A stretch of DNA of 64,000 nucleotides, from assembly GCF_029541745.1 (NCBI RefSeq), contig NZ_CP089746.1, forward strand, positions 5,775,559-5,839,558, read 5' to 3'. The notes under the pieces were generated by a model. The model did no database searches. It worked only from the letters and a program-made list of their open reading frames with translations, and was not told where the DNA came from. Both the position numbers and the translations under genes were made by a program. The DNA is from Streptomyces sp. LX-29. GTDB lineage: Bacteria; Actinomycetota; Actinomycetes; Streptomycetales; Streptomycetaceae. Within the stretch, counting starts at the first letter, position 1. Each line of letters begins with the position of its first letter. Below, piece by piece: positions 39,565 through 47,427 of this stretch.

Positions 39565-39654
39565 CGCACCGTCGTCGGCCCGCCGGGAACCGCCGAACCG
39601 ACCATGCGGCGGATCCCGCGACCCCCATCCCCACTCCTCAAGGAGACCCCGACC

Positions 39655-41307
39655 ATGACCGAAACCTCGCCCGCCGCCCGTCGGGCCCGGCGCGGCACGC
39701 TCGCCCTCGCGGCGGCGGTCGCCACGGCCGGCGCCGCCATCGGCGCCACCGCGCTCGCCCTTCCGGCCAGCGCCGCGAGCGACTCGCAGGAGAGAGTGGC
39801 GAACGGCGCCCCGCCGAAGCTGGAGATCACGGACGGCACGCTGACATGGGGAGTGAAGGAGCGCTTCCGTAAGTACGTCACCGGCCCGATCGCCCACGGC
39901 AAGATCGAGACCGCGGAGGGCGCCAGCCAGGCCCCCGGCAACGGCCCCTTCACCTTCACCGGCGGGAAGGGCTCCTACGACCTGTCGACCCACGCCGTCG
40001 ACACCACCTTCAAGGGCGGCGTCCGCTTCACCGGGCACGAGGGCCAGCTCGACCTGAAGTTCAGCGACGTCAAGGTGCGCACCCAGGGCACCAAGGGGTC
40101 GATCGTCGTCGACGTCACCGCGTCGGGCAAGCTCTCGGACGACGTGGTCTTCGCCAACCTCGACCTGACCGGCCTGAAGCCGGGCAGCGAGGGCGGGATG
40201 GTCACCTACGCCGACATCCCGGCCACCCTGACCGCCGACGGCGCCAAGGCGTTCCTCGGCTTCTACAAGGAGGGCGACCCGCTCGACCCGGCCACCCTGT
40301 CGGTGAAGGCGGGCGGGGCCCCGCCCACCCGGCCGACGCCGACGCCGACCCAGCCGACGGAGCGGCCCACGACCCAGCCGACCACGCGGCCCACCACCCA
40401 GCCCACCGGCACGCCCACGACCAAGCCGCGGCCCACCCAGACGGCGACCGCCAAGCCCACGGCGGGCACCCCCAAGCCCACGCCCAGCGGCCCCCGCCCC
40501 ACCGCCCCGCCCGCCAAGGGCAAGATCGCCGATGGTGACCTCGGCTGGGGCGTCAAGGAGTCCTTCCGCACGTACGTCACCGGCCCCATCGCCAACGGCA
40601 AGATCGCGGTGTCCGGTGGCGCCACCAAGACCAAGAGCGGGTTCGGCTTCCCGGACGGCAAGGGCTCCTACGACCTGAAGGCCAAGACGCTGAACGCGGG
40701 CTTCGCCGGCGTCGTCCGCTTCACCGGGCACGAGGGCAAGCTCGACCTGAAGTTCAGCGATCTGAAGATCCGGGTCAACGGCACCCGGGGCGCGCTGGTC
40801 GCCGACGTCTCGTCCAAGGACCGCACCTCGGGCAAGGTCACCAAGTCCAACGACCAGACCGTCGCCGACCTGAAGGTGCCGTCGGGCGCCCTCAAGCCCA
40901 AGGGCTCCGTCATCACCCTCAAGAACGTCCCGGCCAAGCTGACCAAGGACGGCGCCAAGGCGTTCGGCGGCTTCTACCAGGCCGGTGAGGCGCTCGACCC
41001 GGTCCAGGTGTCCGTCTCGCTCAGCGGTAAGACCACCCTGCCCGGCGGGAACGGCGGCTCCGACGGCTCCGACGGCTCCGAGGGCTCCGGTGACTCCGGC
41101 AGCTCGGACCTCGCCGCCGCGAGCGGCTCGGACAGCGGCACCGGGGGCTCCGGCGGCATCACGGGCGGCACCGGCACCGCCTCGCTGGCCAGCACCGGGA
41201 GCGGCGCTCCCGCCGAGGTCCTGCTCGGCACCGCGGCCCTGCTGGTGACGGGGGGCGCGGCCGCCGCGTACGCCACCCGCCGCCGCGTGCGACCCGTGAC
41301 GGGCTGA
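39655..41307 (+). CDS. HtaA-domain haem-binding protein with LAXTG sorting signal
   Basis: 550 residues from ATG 39655, 9 nt after AAGGAG. Signal peptide ends near ASAASD (residue 40). HtaA domains at about 55-215 and 290-455 each keep both ligand motifs (FRKYVTGPIAHG / FTGHEGQLDLKFSD and FRTYVTGPIANG / FTGHEGKLDLKFSD). They are joined by a 65-residue Pro/Thr linker and followed by a Gly/Ser/Asp tail. The C-terminus is LASTG near 511, a hydrophobic helix and RRRVRPVTG: an LAXTG substrate for class E sortase, so it is covalently fixed to peptidoglycan. It should relay haem to the other HtaA protein and HmuT. Confidence 0.92.
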   Translation: MTETSPAARRARRGTLALAAAVATAGAAIGATALALPASAASDSQERVANGAPPKLEITDGTLTWGVKERFRKYVTGPIAHGKIETAEGASQAPGNGPFTFTGGKGSYDLSTHAVDTTFKGGVRFTGHEGQLDLKFSDVKVRTQGTKGSIVVDVTASGKLSDDVVFANLDLTGLKPGSEGGMVTYADIPATLTADGAKAFLGFYKEGDPLDPATLSVKAGGAPPTRPTPTPTQPTERPTTQPTTRPTTQPTGTPTTKPRPTQTATAKPTAGTPKPTPSGPRPTAPPAKGKIADGDLGWGVKESFRTYVTGPIANGKIAVSGGATKTKSGFGFPDGKGSYDLKAKTLNAGFAGVVRFTGHEGKLDLKFSDLKIRVNGTRGALVADVSSKDRTSGKVTKSNDQTVADLKVPSGALKPKGSVITLKNVPAKLTKDGAKAFGGFYQAGEALDPVQVSVSLSGKTTLPGGNGGSDGSDGSEGSGDSGSSDLAAASGSDSGTGGSGGITGGTGTASLASTGSGAPAEVLLGTAALLVTGGAAAAYATRRRVRPVTG

Positions 41308-41333
41308 CGCCCCACGGGGCGACGCCCCTGATC

Positions 41334-41377
41334 GCGCCCGCACCCGCCGGATCCTGTCCCCCGGCGGGTGCGGGCGC
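41334..41377 (+). terminator. Terminator after the HtaA operon
   Basis: GCGCCCGCACCCGCCGG (41334-41350) pairs perfectly over 17 bp with CCGGCGGGTGCGGGCGC (41361-41377), with a 10-nt loop, 27 bp after the stop. Confidence 0.85.
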
Positions 41378-41440
41378 TCGCGTTTCCACCCCCCCGTTAC
41401 CGCCGCCGATCGAGGCGTCGGCCGAGCCATGTCACGCAAG

Positions 41441-41480
41441 CGCTCCGCCCACCGGGCCGAACGGCACGGTGGGCGGAGCG
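41441..41480 (-). terminator. Terminator after haem oxygenase
   Basis: CGCTCCGCCCACCG (41441-41454) and CGGTGGGCGGAGCG (41467-41480) form a perfect 14-bp stem, 17 bp beyond the haem oxygenase stop on the minus strand. It may serve both convergent transcripts. Confidence 0.8.
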
Positions 41481-41496
41481 TAAGGGTCCTCGGGCT

Positions 41497-42162
41497 TCAG
41501 GCGCTGAGCGAGAACTCCCGGCCCAGCTCCTGGAAGACCGCCGTGTTCAGCCGGAACGCGCGCTTGCACTCGTCGACGACCCGCTGCTTCTCCAGGTCGT
41601 CCACCGGCAGCGCGTCCAGCAGCTCGCGGTAGTGCCGCTTGAAGGCGGCCGGGTTGGCGATGTCCTCGAACACGTAGAAGCGCACGCCGTCGCCCTTGCG
41701 GGCGAAGCCCCAGGTCTTCTCCGCGGTGCCGCGGATGACCTGGCCGCCGGAGAGATCGCCCAGATAGCGCGTGTAGTGGTGCGCCACATAGCCGGCCGGC
41801 CAGTCGCGGGCGCACTCCTCGATCCGCGCCACATACGCGGCCGTCGCGGGCAGCGGGGTCAGGCTCGACCGCCACTCGGGCCCGCCGAGGTGGGCCAGGT
41901 CGCGGGCCAGTTCCGGGGCGCGGGCCAGCTCGGGCCGTATGAACGGGCCCGCCACCGGGTCGGCGGCGAGGGCGGTGGAGAACGACTCCAGCGCGCGGTA
42001 CACGAACCACAGCTGCTCGGTGTAGCGGCGGTACGCGGCGATGCCCAGGCGGCCGCCGAGCATGTCGCTCATGAACGTCGAGTTCTCCGCCTCGGTGTGC
42101 TGCACATGCGAGGCGGTGCGGATCAGCGAGGAGAACGGCGTCGAGCTGGATGCGGCGTCCAA
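41497..42162 (-). CDS. hmuO: Haem oxygenase (biliverdin-producing)
   Basis: 221 residues. Opens haem to biliverdin, CO and Fe2+. The proximal His is in LIRTASHVQHTEAENSTFM (residues 14-32). The distal helix has YTRYLGDLSGGQVIRG with the flexible GDLSGGQ glycine motif, and FYVFEDIANPAAFKRHYRELLD follows. Length and motifs match HmuO/HO-1-type enzymes. It completes the haem-utilisation set encoded by hmuTUV and htaA. A symmetrical iron box at 42208-42225 indicates iron-controlled expression. It is a single-gene unit with its own terminator. Confidence 0.95.
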   Translation of the reverse strand: MDAASSSTPFSSLIRTASHVQHTEAENSTFMSDMLGGRLGIAAYRRYTEQLWFVYRALESFSTALAADPVAGPFIRPELARAPELARDLAHLGGPEWRSSLTPLPATAAYVARIEECARDWPAGYVAHHYTRYLGDLSGGQVIRGTAEKTWGFARKGDGVRFYVFEDIANPAAFKRHYRELLDALPVDDLEKQRVVDECKRAFRLNTAVFQELGREFSLSA

Positions 42163-42207
42163 GGCGGCCTCCGGGTACCAAGAGGTGACGGGAAGTCGAT
42201 TGTCCCT

Positions 42208-42225
42208 ACTTAGGCTTACCTAAGT
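42208..42225 (-). promoter_or_regulatory. Iron box before haem oxygenase
   Basis: ACTTAGG (42208-42214) and CCTAAGT (42219-42225) are perfect inverted arms around CTTA, giving the TTAGGCTTACCTAA core of a DmdR/IdeR operator, 46 bp upstream of the start codon. Confidence 0.85.
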
Positions 42226-42258
42226 CAATCGCTTTCCGACGCGCTGTCGGTAAAAATG

Positions 42259-43116
42259 CTACGGCAGAGTCAAGATCTCCGCACCCGTTTCGGTGACCAC
42301 CAGCGTGTGCTCGAACTGCGCGGTCCGCTTCCGGTCCTTGGTCACCACGGTCCAGCCGTCCTCCCACATGTCGTACTCGTAGGTGCCCAGCGTCAGCATC
42401 GGCTCGATGGTGAAGGTCATCCCCGGCTTGATCTCGGTGGTGTGGTGCGGGGAGTCGTAGTGCGGAACGATCAGGCCGGAGTGGAAGGAGGAGTTGATGC
42501 CGTGGCCGGTGAAGTCGCGGACCACCCCGTAGCCGAAGCGCTTGGCGTACGACTCGATGACCCGGCCGATGATGTTGATCTGGCGGCCCGGCTTCACGGC
42601 CTTGATCGCGCGGTTCAGCGACTCCCGGGTGCGCTCCACCAGCAGCCGCGACTCCTCGTCCACCTCGCCGCACAGGTAGGTGGCGTTGTTGTCGCCGTGC
42701 ACACCGCCGACGTAGGCGGTCACGTCCAGGTTCACGATGTCGCCGTCGCGCAGCACCGTGGAGTCCGGGATGCCGTGGCAGATGACCTCGTTCACCGAGG
42801 AGCACAGCGACTTGGGGAAGCCGCGGTAACCCAGCGTCGACGGGTAGGCGCCGTGGTCGCACAGGAACTCGTGGGCGACCCGGTCCAGCTCGTCGGTGGT
42901 GACGCCCGGCGCGATGCGCTTCGCGGCCTCCGCCATGGCCTGCGCGGCGATCCGCCCCGCGTGCCGCATCCGCTCGATCGTTTCGGCGTCCTGTACCTCG
43001 GGCCCCGTGTACGGGGTGGGGGCCTCCCTGCCCACGTACTCGGGGCGCGGGATCGAGGCGGGGACGAGGCGGGTGGGGGAGAGCGTCCCCGGGGTGAGAA
43101 GCGACTGGCCAGACAT
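42259..43116 (-). CDS. map: Type I methionyl aminopeptidase
   Basis: 285 residues. Removes the initiator Met from nascent proteins. The M24 fold shows all metal ligands: DGDIVNLDVTAYVGGVHGDNNATY (both Asp), DFTGHGINSSFHSGL (His), GMTFTIEPML (Glu) and TAQFEHTLVVTETG (Glu). The 40-residue N-terminal extension with Pro-rich PRPEYVGREAPTPY is typical of the actinobacterial MetAP1c form, which binds the ribosome through an SH3-like motif. The start MSGQSLLTPGTL is the usual one. It lies between the haem oxygenase promoter and a divergent small gene. Confidence 0.95.
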   Translation of the reverse strand: MSGQSLLTPGTLSPTRLVPASIPRPEYVGREAPTPYTGPEVQDAETIERMRHAGRIAAQAMAEAAKRIAPGVTTDELDRVAHEFLCDHGAYPSTLGYRGFPKSLCSSVNEVICHGIPDSTVLRDGDIVNLDVTAYVGGVHGDNNATYLCGEVDEESRLLVERTRESLNRAIKAVKPGRQINIIGRVIESYAKRFGYGVVRDFTGHGINSSFHSGLIVPHYDSPHHTTEIKPGMTFTIEPMLTLGTYEYDMWEDGWTVVTKDRKRTAQFEHTLVVTETGAEILTLP

Positions 43117-43187
43117 GTCAGCGAGTGTATCCGCGGGGCATCGGGCAGCATGGCGGCAAGGACGACGGCCCGGTGGAGGAGAGTCGG

Positions 43188-43418
43188 ATGGCGCTGTTCA
43201 AGCGGAGAACGGCCGGCAAGCCCGGCGAGTGGTACTACTGCCTCAAGCACGGAACCGTCGAGGAGGGCCCGCAGTGCAGGGCCGCCGACCGCTTCGGCCC
43301 GTACGCCACCCGCCAGGAGGCGTCCCACGCGATGGCCACCGCGCGGGAGCGCAACGTGGAGTGGGAGACGGACCCGCGCTGGCATGACGGTTCACCGAAG
43401 GGCGACGACACGGAGTAA
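43188..43418 (+). CDS. Small conserved hypothetical protein, 76 residues
   Basis: ATG 43188 follows GGAGGAG with good spacing. The sequence begins MALFKRRTAGKPGEWYYCLKHGTVEEGPQC, with a Cys-His-Cys arrangement (YCLKHG..GPQC), and continues RFGPYATRQEASHAMATARERNVEW. This is a common Streptomyces small protein, seen beside methionine aminopeptidase; the Cys/His pattern could bind metal. No known function. Confidence 0.8.
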   Translation: MALFKRRTAGKPGEWYYCLKHGTVEEGPQCRAADRFGPYATRQEASHAMATARERNVEWETDPRWHDGSPKGDDTE

Positions 43419-43550
43419 GGCCACGAGGCGACCCCTGTCCCCCTCTTCGGAAGTCAGGGGTCCTCGGAAGTCAGGGGCTCCTCGGAAGTCAGGGGCCGGG
43501 GGCCGCGGCGCGGCGGGGCGGCGCGGTCCCCGGCCCACCACGGCGCCCGG

Positions 43551-44870
43551 CTACGAGGCCACCTCGGCCCGCTCGGCGCGCTCCGCCCGCGCCGCCCGCA
43601 TCCGCAGCGCGTGGTCGTCGGTCCGGGCGTCGTACGCCATCAGCTTGGGCAGGGTCAGCACCAGCAGGCCGACGGAGGCGACACACGCCAGTCCGCCGGA
43701 CCAGATGGCGGTGCGCACGCCGGTCAGGCCGGCCATCGTGCCGACGCGGACCTGACCCAGCTGCGGGCCCACGGTGTAGGAGAGGAGCTCGATGCCGGCG
43801 AGCCGGCCGCGCAGTTCGTCGGGGATGGTCTGGTTCCACATCGTCGACCGGAACAGTCCGCTGACCATGTCGCCGGCGCCCGCGACGGCCACGCACAGCA
43901 GCACCAGCCAGATGTTGGTCATCTGGCCCGCCGCCGCCATCGCCAGGCCCCAGACCGCCGCCCCCAGCGCCACCATCCGCCCGTGTCGGTGCACCCGTGA
44001 GGTCCATCCGCTGGTCGCGCTCACCACCATGGAGCCGGCCGGCATGGCGGCGTACAGCAGCCCCAGGGCCCAGGGCGCGTCCAAGTCGTCGACGAGGAAG
44101 GGGAAGATCGCGGTGGGGAAGGCGAAGAACATCGCGGCCATGTCGACCACGTATGTGCCCAGCAGCTCCTTGCGGCGCCAGGCATAGGCGGCGCCCTCCG
44201 CTATCGCGCGCAGCGAGGGCTTCTCCGCGTCGTGCGCGGGCGGCGCGGCGGTCAGCCGCAGGCTGAGCAGGACGGAGGCCACGAAGGTCAGGATGTTCAG
44301 CCCGTACGCCAACGGCAGCCCCAGGTAGGCGACGATGACACCGGCCAGCGAGGGTCCCGCCACGGCCGACACCTGCCAGCGCAGCGCGTTCAGCGCGGCG
44401 GCCGCGGTGATCTGGTCGTGCGGCACGATACGGGCCACCACCGCGTCCAGCGCCGGGCGCTGGAGTCCGGTGAGCGCGCTGGTCACCGCGGCGACCACGT
44501 ACAACGGCCAGAGCATGGGGTCCGGCAGCAGGCTGTTGACCAGCAGCACGACCGCCATCAGGCCCAGCCCCGCCTCGGTGAGCAGGATGACCTTGCGGCG
44601 GTCGACGGCGTCCGCCAGCGCCCCGCCGTACAGCCCGAAGACGATCAGCGGCACCAACTCCACCGCGCCGATGGCGCCGACCGCGAACGCCGACCCGGTC
44701 AGCTCCTTGATCTGGAGCGGCAGCGCCACCAGGCTCAGGAAGCTGCCGAACGACGTCACCAGGCCGGCGACCCACAACAGCCGGAAGTCCCGCGAGGAGC
44801 GCCAGGGCGAGATGTCGGGCAACAGGGCGCGGAGCCGCCCCTTCCGGGGTGGCTGATCGTCGGCGGTCAC
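43551..44870 (-). CDS. MFS transporter, EntS-like drug/siderophore exporter type
   Basis: 439 residues, 12 predicted helices. Begins with a basic cytoplasmic lead and SRDFRLLWVAGLVTSFGSFLSLVALPLQIKELTGSAFAVG, the pattern of the MFS_3/EntS group. Motif A is GGALADAVDRRKVILL, and a DLDAPWALGLL segment precedes TM7. Such proteins export enterobactin, macrolides or other drugs by proton antiport. With the iron locus close by a siderophore is possible, but no iron box is seen before it, so the substrate is open. The 3' side holds three short repeats (TCCTCGGAAGTCAGGGG, 43452-43498). Confidence 0.85.
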   Translation of the reverse strand: MTADDQPPRKGRLRALLPDISPWRSSRDFRLLWVAGLVTSFGSFLSLVALPLQIKELTGSAFAVGAIGAVELVPLIVFGLYGGALADAVDRRKVILLTEAGLGLMAVVLLVNSLLPDPMLWPLYVVAAVTSALTGLQRPALDAVVARIVPHDQITAAAALNALRWQVSAVAGPSLAGVIVAYLGLPLAYGLNILTFVASVLLSLRLTAAPPAHDAEKPSLRAIAEGAAYAWRRKELLGTYVVDMAAMFFAFPTAIFPFLVDDLDAPWALGLLYAAMPAGSMVVSATSGWTSRVHRHGRMVALGAAVWGLAMAAAGQMTNIWLVLLCVAVAGAGDMVSGLFRSTMWNQTIPDELRGRLAGIELLSYTVGPQLGQVRVGTMAGLTGVRTAIWSGGLACVASVGLLVLTLPKLMAYDARTDDHALRMRAARAERAERAEVAS

Positions 44871-44932
44871 AATCCGTCATCATCCGCGCCGGTACGTGCT
44901 ACGGGCAACTGAATTTTCGGGTCCGGCCCCGG

Positions 44933-45030
44933 CAGGTCCGGCGGCCTGGCAGGTCCGGCCGCCCGGCAGGTCCGGCGGCCTCGCAGGTCCGGCCGCCTGG
45001 CAGGTCCGGCGGCCTGGCGGGTCCGGCGCC
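44933..45030. repeat. Tandem repeat, 17 bp x 6
   Basis: Units CAGGTCCGGCGGCCTGG begin at 44933, 44950, 44967, 44984, 45001 and 45018, with single-base variants (GCC/GGC, CCTCG) and a degenerate last copy. They sit just upstream of the MFS gene start and downstream of the next minus-strand gene. Seventeen is not a multiple of three, so this is non-coding. Confidence 0.85.
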
Positions 45031-45062
45031 CGAGCCCGGCACGGCGAGCGCGAACGCGCCGT

Positions 45063-45683
45063 TCACCACCGCATGGGCGGCGGCGCCGTCAGCCCGTCGG
45101 CCAGCCGGGTCAGCCGGTCCCGGAAGCGGCGTCGGCCACGGCTCGCGCGGCCGGAGTGCGCGGCCGGGCCGCCGTTCTCGCCGGCGGCCGCGCTGACCAG
45201 GTGCTGCACGGTGTCGAGGTCGAGGTCGGCGTCCGGCGGCACGGCGAGGGCGTCGTGGGACAGGCCGCGCAGGTCCGGGTCGCCGCCGTCCAGGGCCAGG
45301 ATCCGCGCCCCGCCGCGCCGTGCGTCGTGGACCCGCTCCAACAGCCCCGCACCGGGCGCCTCGGGGGTCACCACCAGCAGCGTCTCGCCGCGCCCGGCGG
45401 CCTCCAGCCTCCCCAGTCCGACCGACAGGTGCGCCGGCACACCATCGGGGACGCGGTGCCGGACGAGGGTGGGGGACAGCTCGGGAAGCCCGGACCAGGC
45501 GGCCTCGTCGTCCAGGTGGGCGGCCAGGTGCCACGGCTCGTACTCCGCGCTCCCGACCAGAAGCAGCCCGCCGCCGTGCGGACCCACCGAGGCCCGCAGC
45601 GACCCGGCGAAGCGTCGGGTGTCGCGCAGCCATTCGGTCCCGGCCAGCACCTCGCGCAGCAGCGCGACCCGTACCGCGTCCAT
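45063..45683 (-). CDS. Conserved-type hypothetical protein, SIS-like Rossmann features
   Basis: 206 residues from ATG 45683 (MDAVRVALLREVL; a GTG/ATG 9 bp earlier is possible). Alternating helices and strands: GGGLLLVGSAEYEPWHLAAHLDDEA, then ETLLVVTPEAPGAGLLERVHDARRGGARILALDGGDPDLRGLSHDALAVP. The latter resembles the sugar-isomerase (SIS) pattern in which a substrate-free strand is followed by GAR-VALTGG. The C-terminus is basic. I know it only as a Streptomyces hypothetical. The substrate-binding Ser/Thr loop of true SIS domains is not obvious. Confidence 0.6.
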   Translation of the reverse strand: MDAVRVALLREVLAGTEWLRDTRRFAGSLRASVGPHGGGLLLVGSAEYEPWHLAAHLDDEAAWSGLPELSPTLVRHRVPDGVPAHLSVGLGRLEAAGRGETLLVVTPEAPGAGLLERVHDARRGGARILALDGGDPDLRGLSHDALAVPPDADLDLDTVQHLVSAAAGENGGPAAHSGRASRGRRRFRDRLTRLADGLTAPPPMRW

Positions 45684-45761
45684 GCGCCGCATCCTGCCGG
45701 GCGCCGCCGCGCTCGTGGCCGGTATCCGGAACGGGTCACTCCTTCGAGGGGGCGGCGCGGG

Positions 45762-45962
45762 CTACCCCCGTGTGCGGGAGGCGCGCCCCGCCGTCAGATA
45801 CCCGCCGTACAGCACCTGCGCCGCGCCGACGCAGGCGACGACGACGCCGGTCTTGTCGAGGTCGATGACGGGGACGTGGACGTCCTCGCCGAGCAGCCAC
45901 AGCGCCGCTCCGACGGCGAGGGTGCCGGCGCCTTCCACGAGGTTCTTCACTGCCGTGTTCAT
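45762..45962 (-). CDS. DUF5708-like small membrane protein
   Basis: 66 residues from ATG 45962. Two hydrophobic segments: LVEGAGTLAVGAALWLLG and TGVVVACVGAAQVLYGGYL, separated by EDVHVPVIDLDK. It is the DUF5708 pattern (N..NL.EG.GT, then V.VI.L...GVV). Likely an integral membrane protein with a short external loop; role unknown. A 355-bp gap to the sialidase gene holds a promoter at 46164-46192. Confidence 0.7.
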   Translation of the reverse strand: MNTAVKNLVEGAGTLAVGAALWLLGEDVHVPVIDLDKTGVVVACVGAAQVLYGGYLTAGRASRTRG

Positions 45963-46163
45963 CGCCCCACCGTAGGGCGGCGGGCGCGCATGGATCTTCG
46001 TCCGTGTGTACGACTTCGACGGAGTCGGACTGCATCCTTCGGGGGACCCGCGGGCGGGCGGAGGGCGTCCGCGAAGGACGCGAGGGACGGGAGGCACGGT
46101 GACCGCGTACCGCGCAGGGGAGGTGGGGTCTGACCGGGTCGCCAAGTGTTCATGTGCCGTACC

Positions 46164-46192
46164 TTGACGCCCTATCAGGCAATCCCTATGGT
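46164..46192 (+). promoter_or_regulatory. Housekeeping-type promoter of the sialidase operon
   Basis: TTGACG (46164-46169) and TATGGT (46187-46192) are separated by exactly 17 bp. The predicted transcript would have a leader of about 120 nt before the ATG at 46318. No inverted repeat of operator quality is evident beside it. The rest of the 45963-46317 gap shows no gene. Confidence 0.6.
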
Positions 46193-46317
46193 CACCGCAC
46201 ACAGAGGACGTCCTACGTCCGGTCCGCAGGGCGCGGCCCGGCGGGCGGTGACGCTCCTCGGCCGGACCGGCACGGTCGGCACCACGCTCGATTGCGACGC
46301 GGCATCGGGAGGGTCTG

Positions 46318-47427
46318 ATGACAGACGGTGTGGCGACGCCTACCCCTGAGGAGTCCGTGCCGTTCCGGGCCGGGACCGGGGGGTACGCCAGCTACCGGAT
46401 TCCGGCGGTGGTGGCGGCCGACAGCGGCGAGCTGCTCGCCTTCGCCGAGGGGCGGGTGGGCTCCGCCGCCGACCACGGCGACATCGACGTGGTGCTCCGG
46501 CGCTCCGCCGACGGCGGCCGCACCTGGGGCCGGTTACAGGTCGTCACCCAGAACGGCACCGGCACCGCCGGCAACCCCGCCCCCGTGGTGTTGGACGGCG
46601 GGCGGATCGTCCTGGTGCACGTCCGCAGCGGCGCCACCGCCACCGAGGACCGGATCAGACGCGGCCAGGTGCCGGAGGAGGACGGGCGCAGGGTCTGGCT
46701 CCAGCACAGCGACGACCACGGCCGCGGCTGGAGCCGCCCGCGCGAGATCACCAAGGAGACCAAGCGGGCCGAGTGGCGCTGGTACGCCACCACCCCGGGC
46801 CACGCCCTCCAGCTGCGCCACGGTGAGCACGCCGGCCGGATCCTGGTCTCGGCCAACCACTCGCTGCCCCCGACCGGCGCGGACAACGGCACCGAGGGCG
46901 CGTACAACGGCGGTCACGGGCTGCTGAGCGACGACGGCGGCGAGACCTGGCGGATCGGATACACCGACGACAACCCCGACAACTACGTCAACGTCAACGA
47001 GACGACCGCGGCCGAGCTCCCCGACGGCCGGATCTACCTCAACGCCCGCAACGACTCGCCCGCCCCCGGCACCCGCGCCGACGCCTACTCCCTCGACGGC
47101 GGCGCCACCCTCGCCAAGCCCTTCCGGCCGCAGGCCGGGCTCACCGGCCCGGTGGTCGAGGGCAGCGTGCTGCACCTGGGCGACCCGGACCTGCTGCTCT
47201 ACTCGGGCCCCGCCGACCCCGGCTTCCGGGCCCTGATGACGGTGCGGGCCAGCGACGACGGCGGCGTCACCTGGCGCCCGGCGTACACCGTCGACGGGCT
47301 GCCGGCCGCCTACTCCGACCTGGTCCGGATCGACGACGAGACGGTCGGGCTGCTCTACGAGACCGGTGACTTCAGCGCCTACTCGACGATCACCTTCCGG
47401 CGGATTCCGGTGGAGGAGCTGCTATGA
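46318..47427 (+). CDS. Exo-alpha-sialidase-family protein without signal peptide
   Basis: 369 residues from ATG 46318, with GGGAGG upstream. GH33-like beta-propeller: YASYRIPAVVAADSGELLAFAEGR (the Y/FRIP motif with the Arg that holds the carboxylate, and the catalytic Asp region DHGDIDVVLRRS). Four Asp boxes follow the S-x-D-x-G-x-x-W rule: SADGGRTW, SDDHGRGW, SDDGGETW and SDDGGVTW. The late YSDLVRI carries the nucleophilic Tyr. Secreted sialidases normally have a signal sequence; none is here, so it probably acts on imported oligosaccharides. The stop overlaps the binding-protein start (ATGA). Confidence 0.9.
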   Translation: MTDGVATPTPEESVPFRAGTGGYASYRIPAVVAADSGELLAFAEGRVGSAADHGDIDVVLRRSADGGRTWGRLQVVTQNGTGTAGNPAPVVLDGGRIVLVHVRSGATATEDRIRRGQVPEEDGRRVWLQHSDDHGRGWSRPREITKETKRAEWRWYATTPGHALQLRHGEHAGRILVSANHSLPPTGADNGTEGAYNGGHGLLSDDGGETWRIGYTDDNPDNYVNVNETTAAELPDGRIYLNARNDSPAPGTRADAYSLDGGATLAKPFRPQAGLTGPVVEGSVLHLGDPDLLLYSGPADPGFRALMTVRASDDGGVTWRPAYTVDGLPAAYSDLVRIDDETVGLLYETGDFSAYSTITFRRIPVEELL

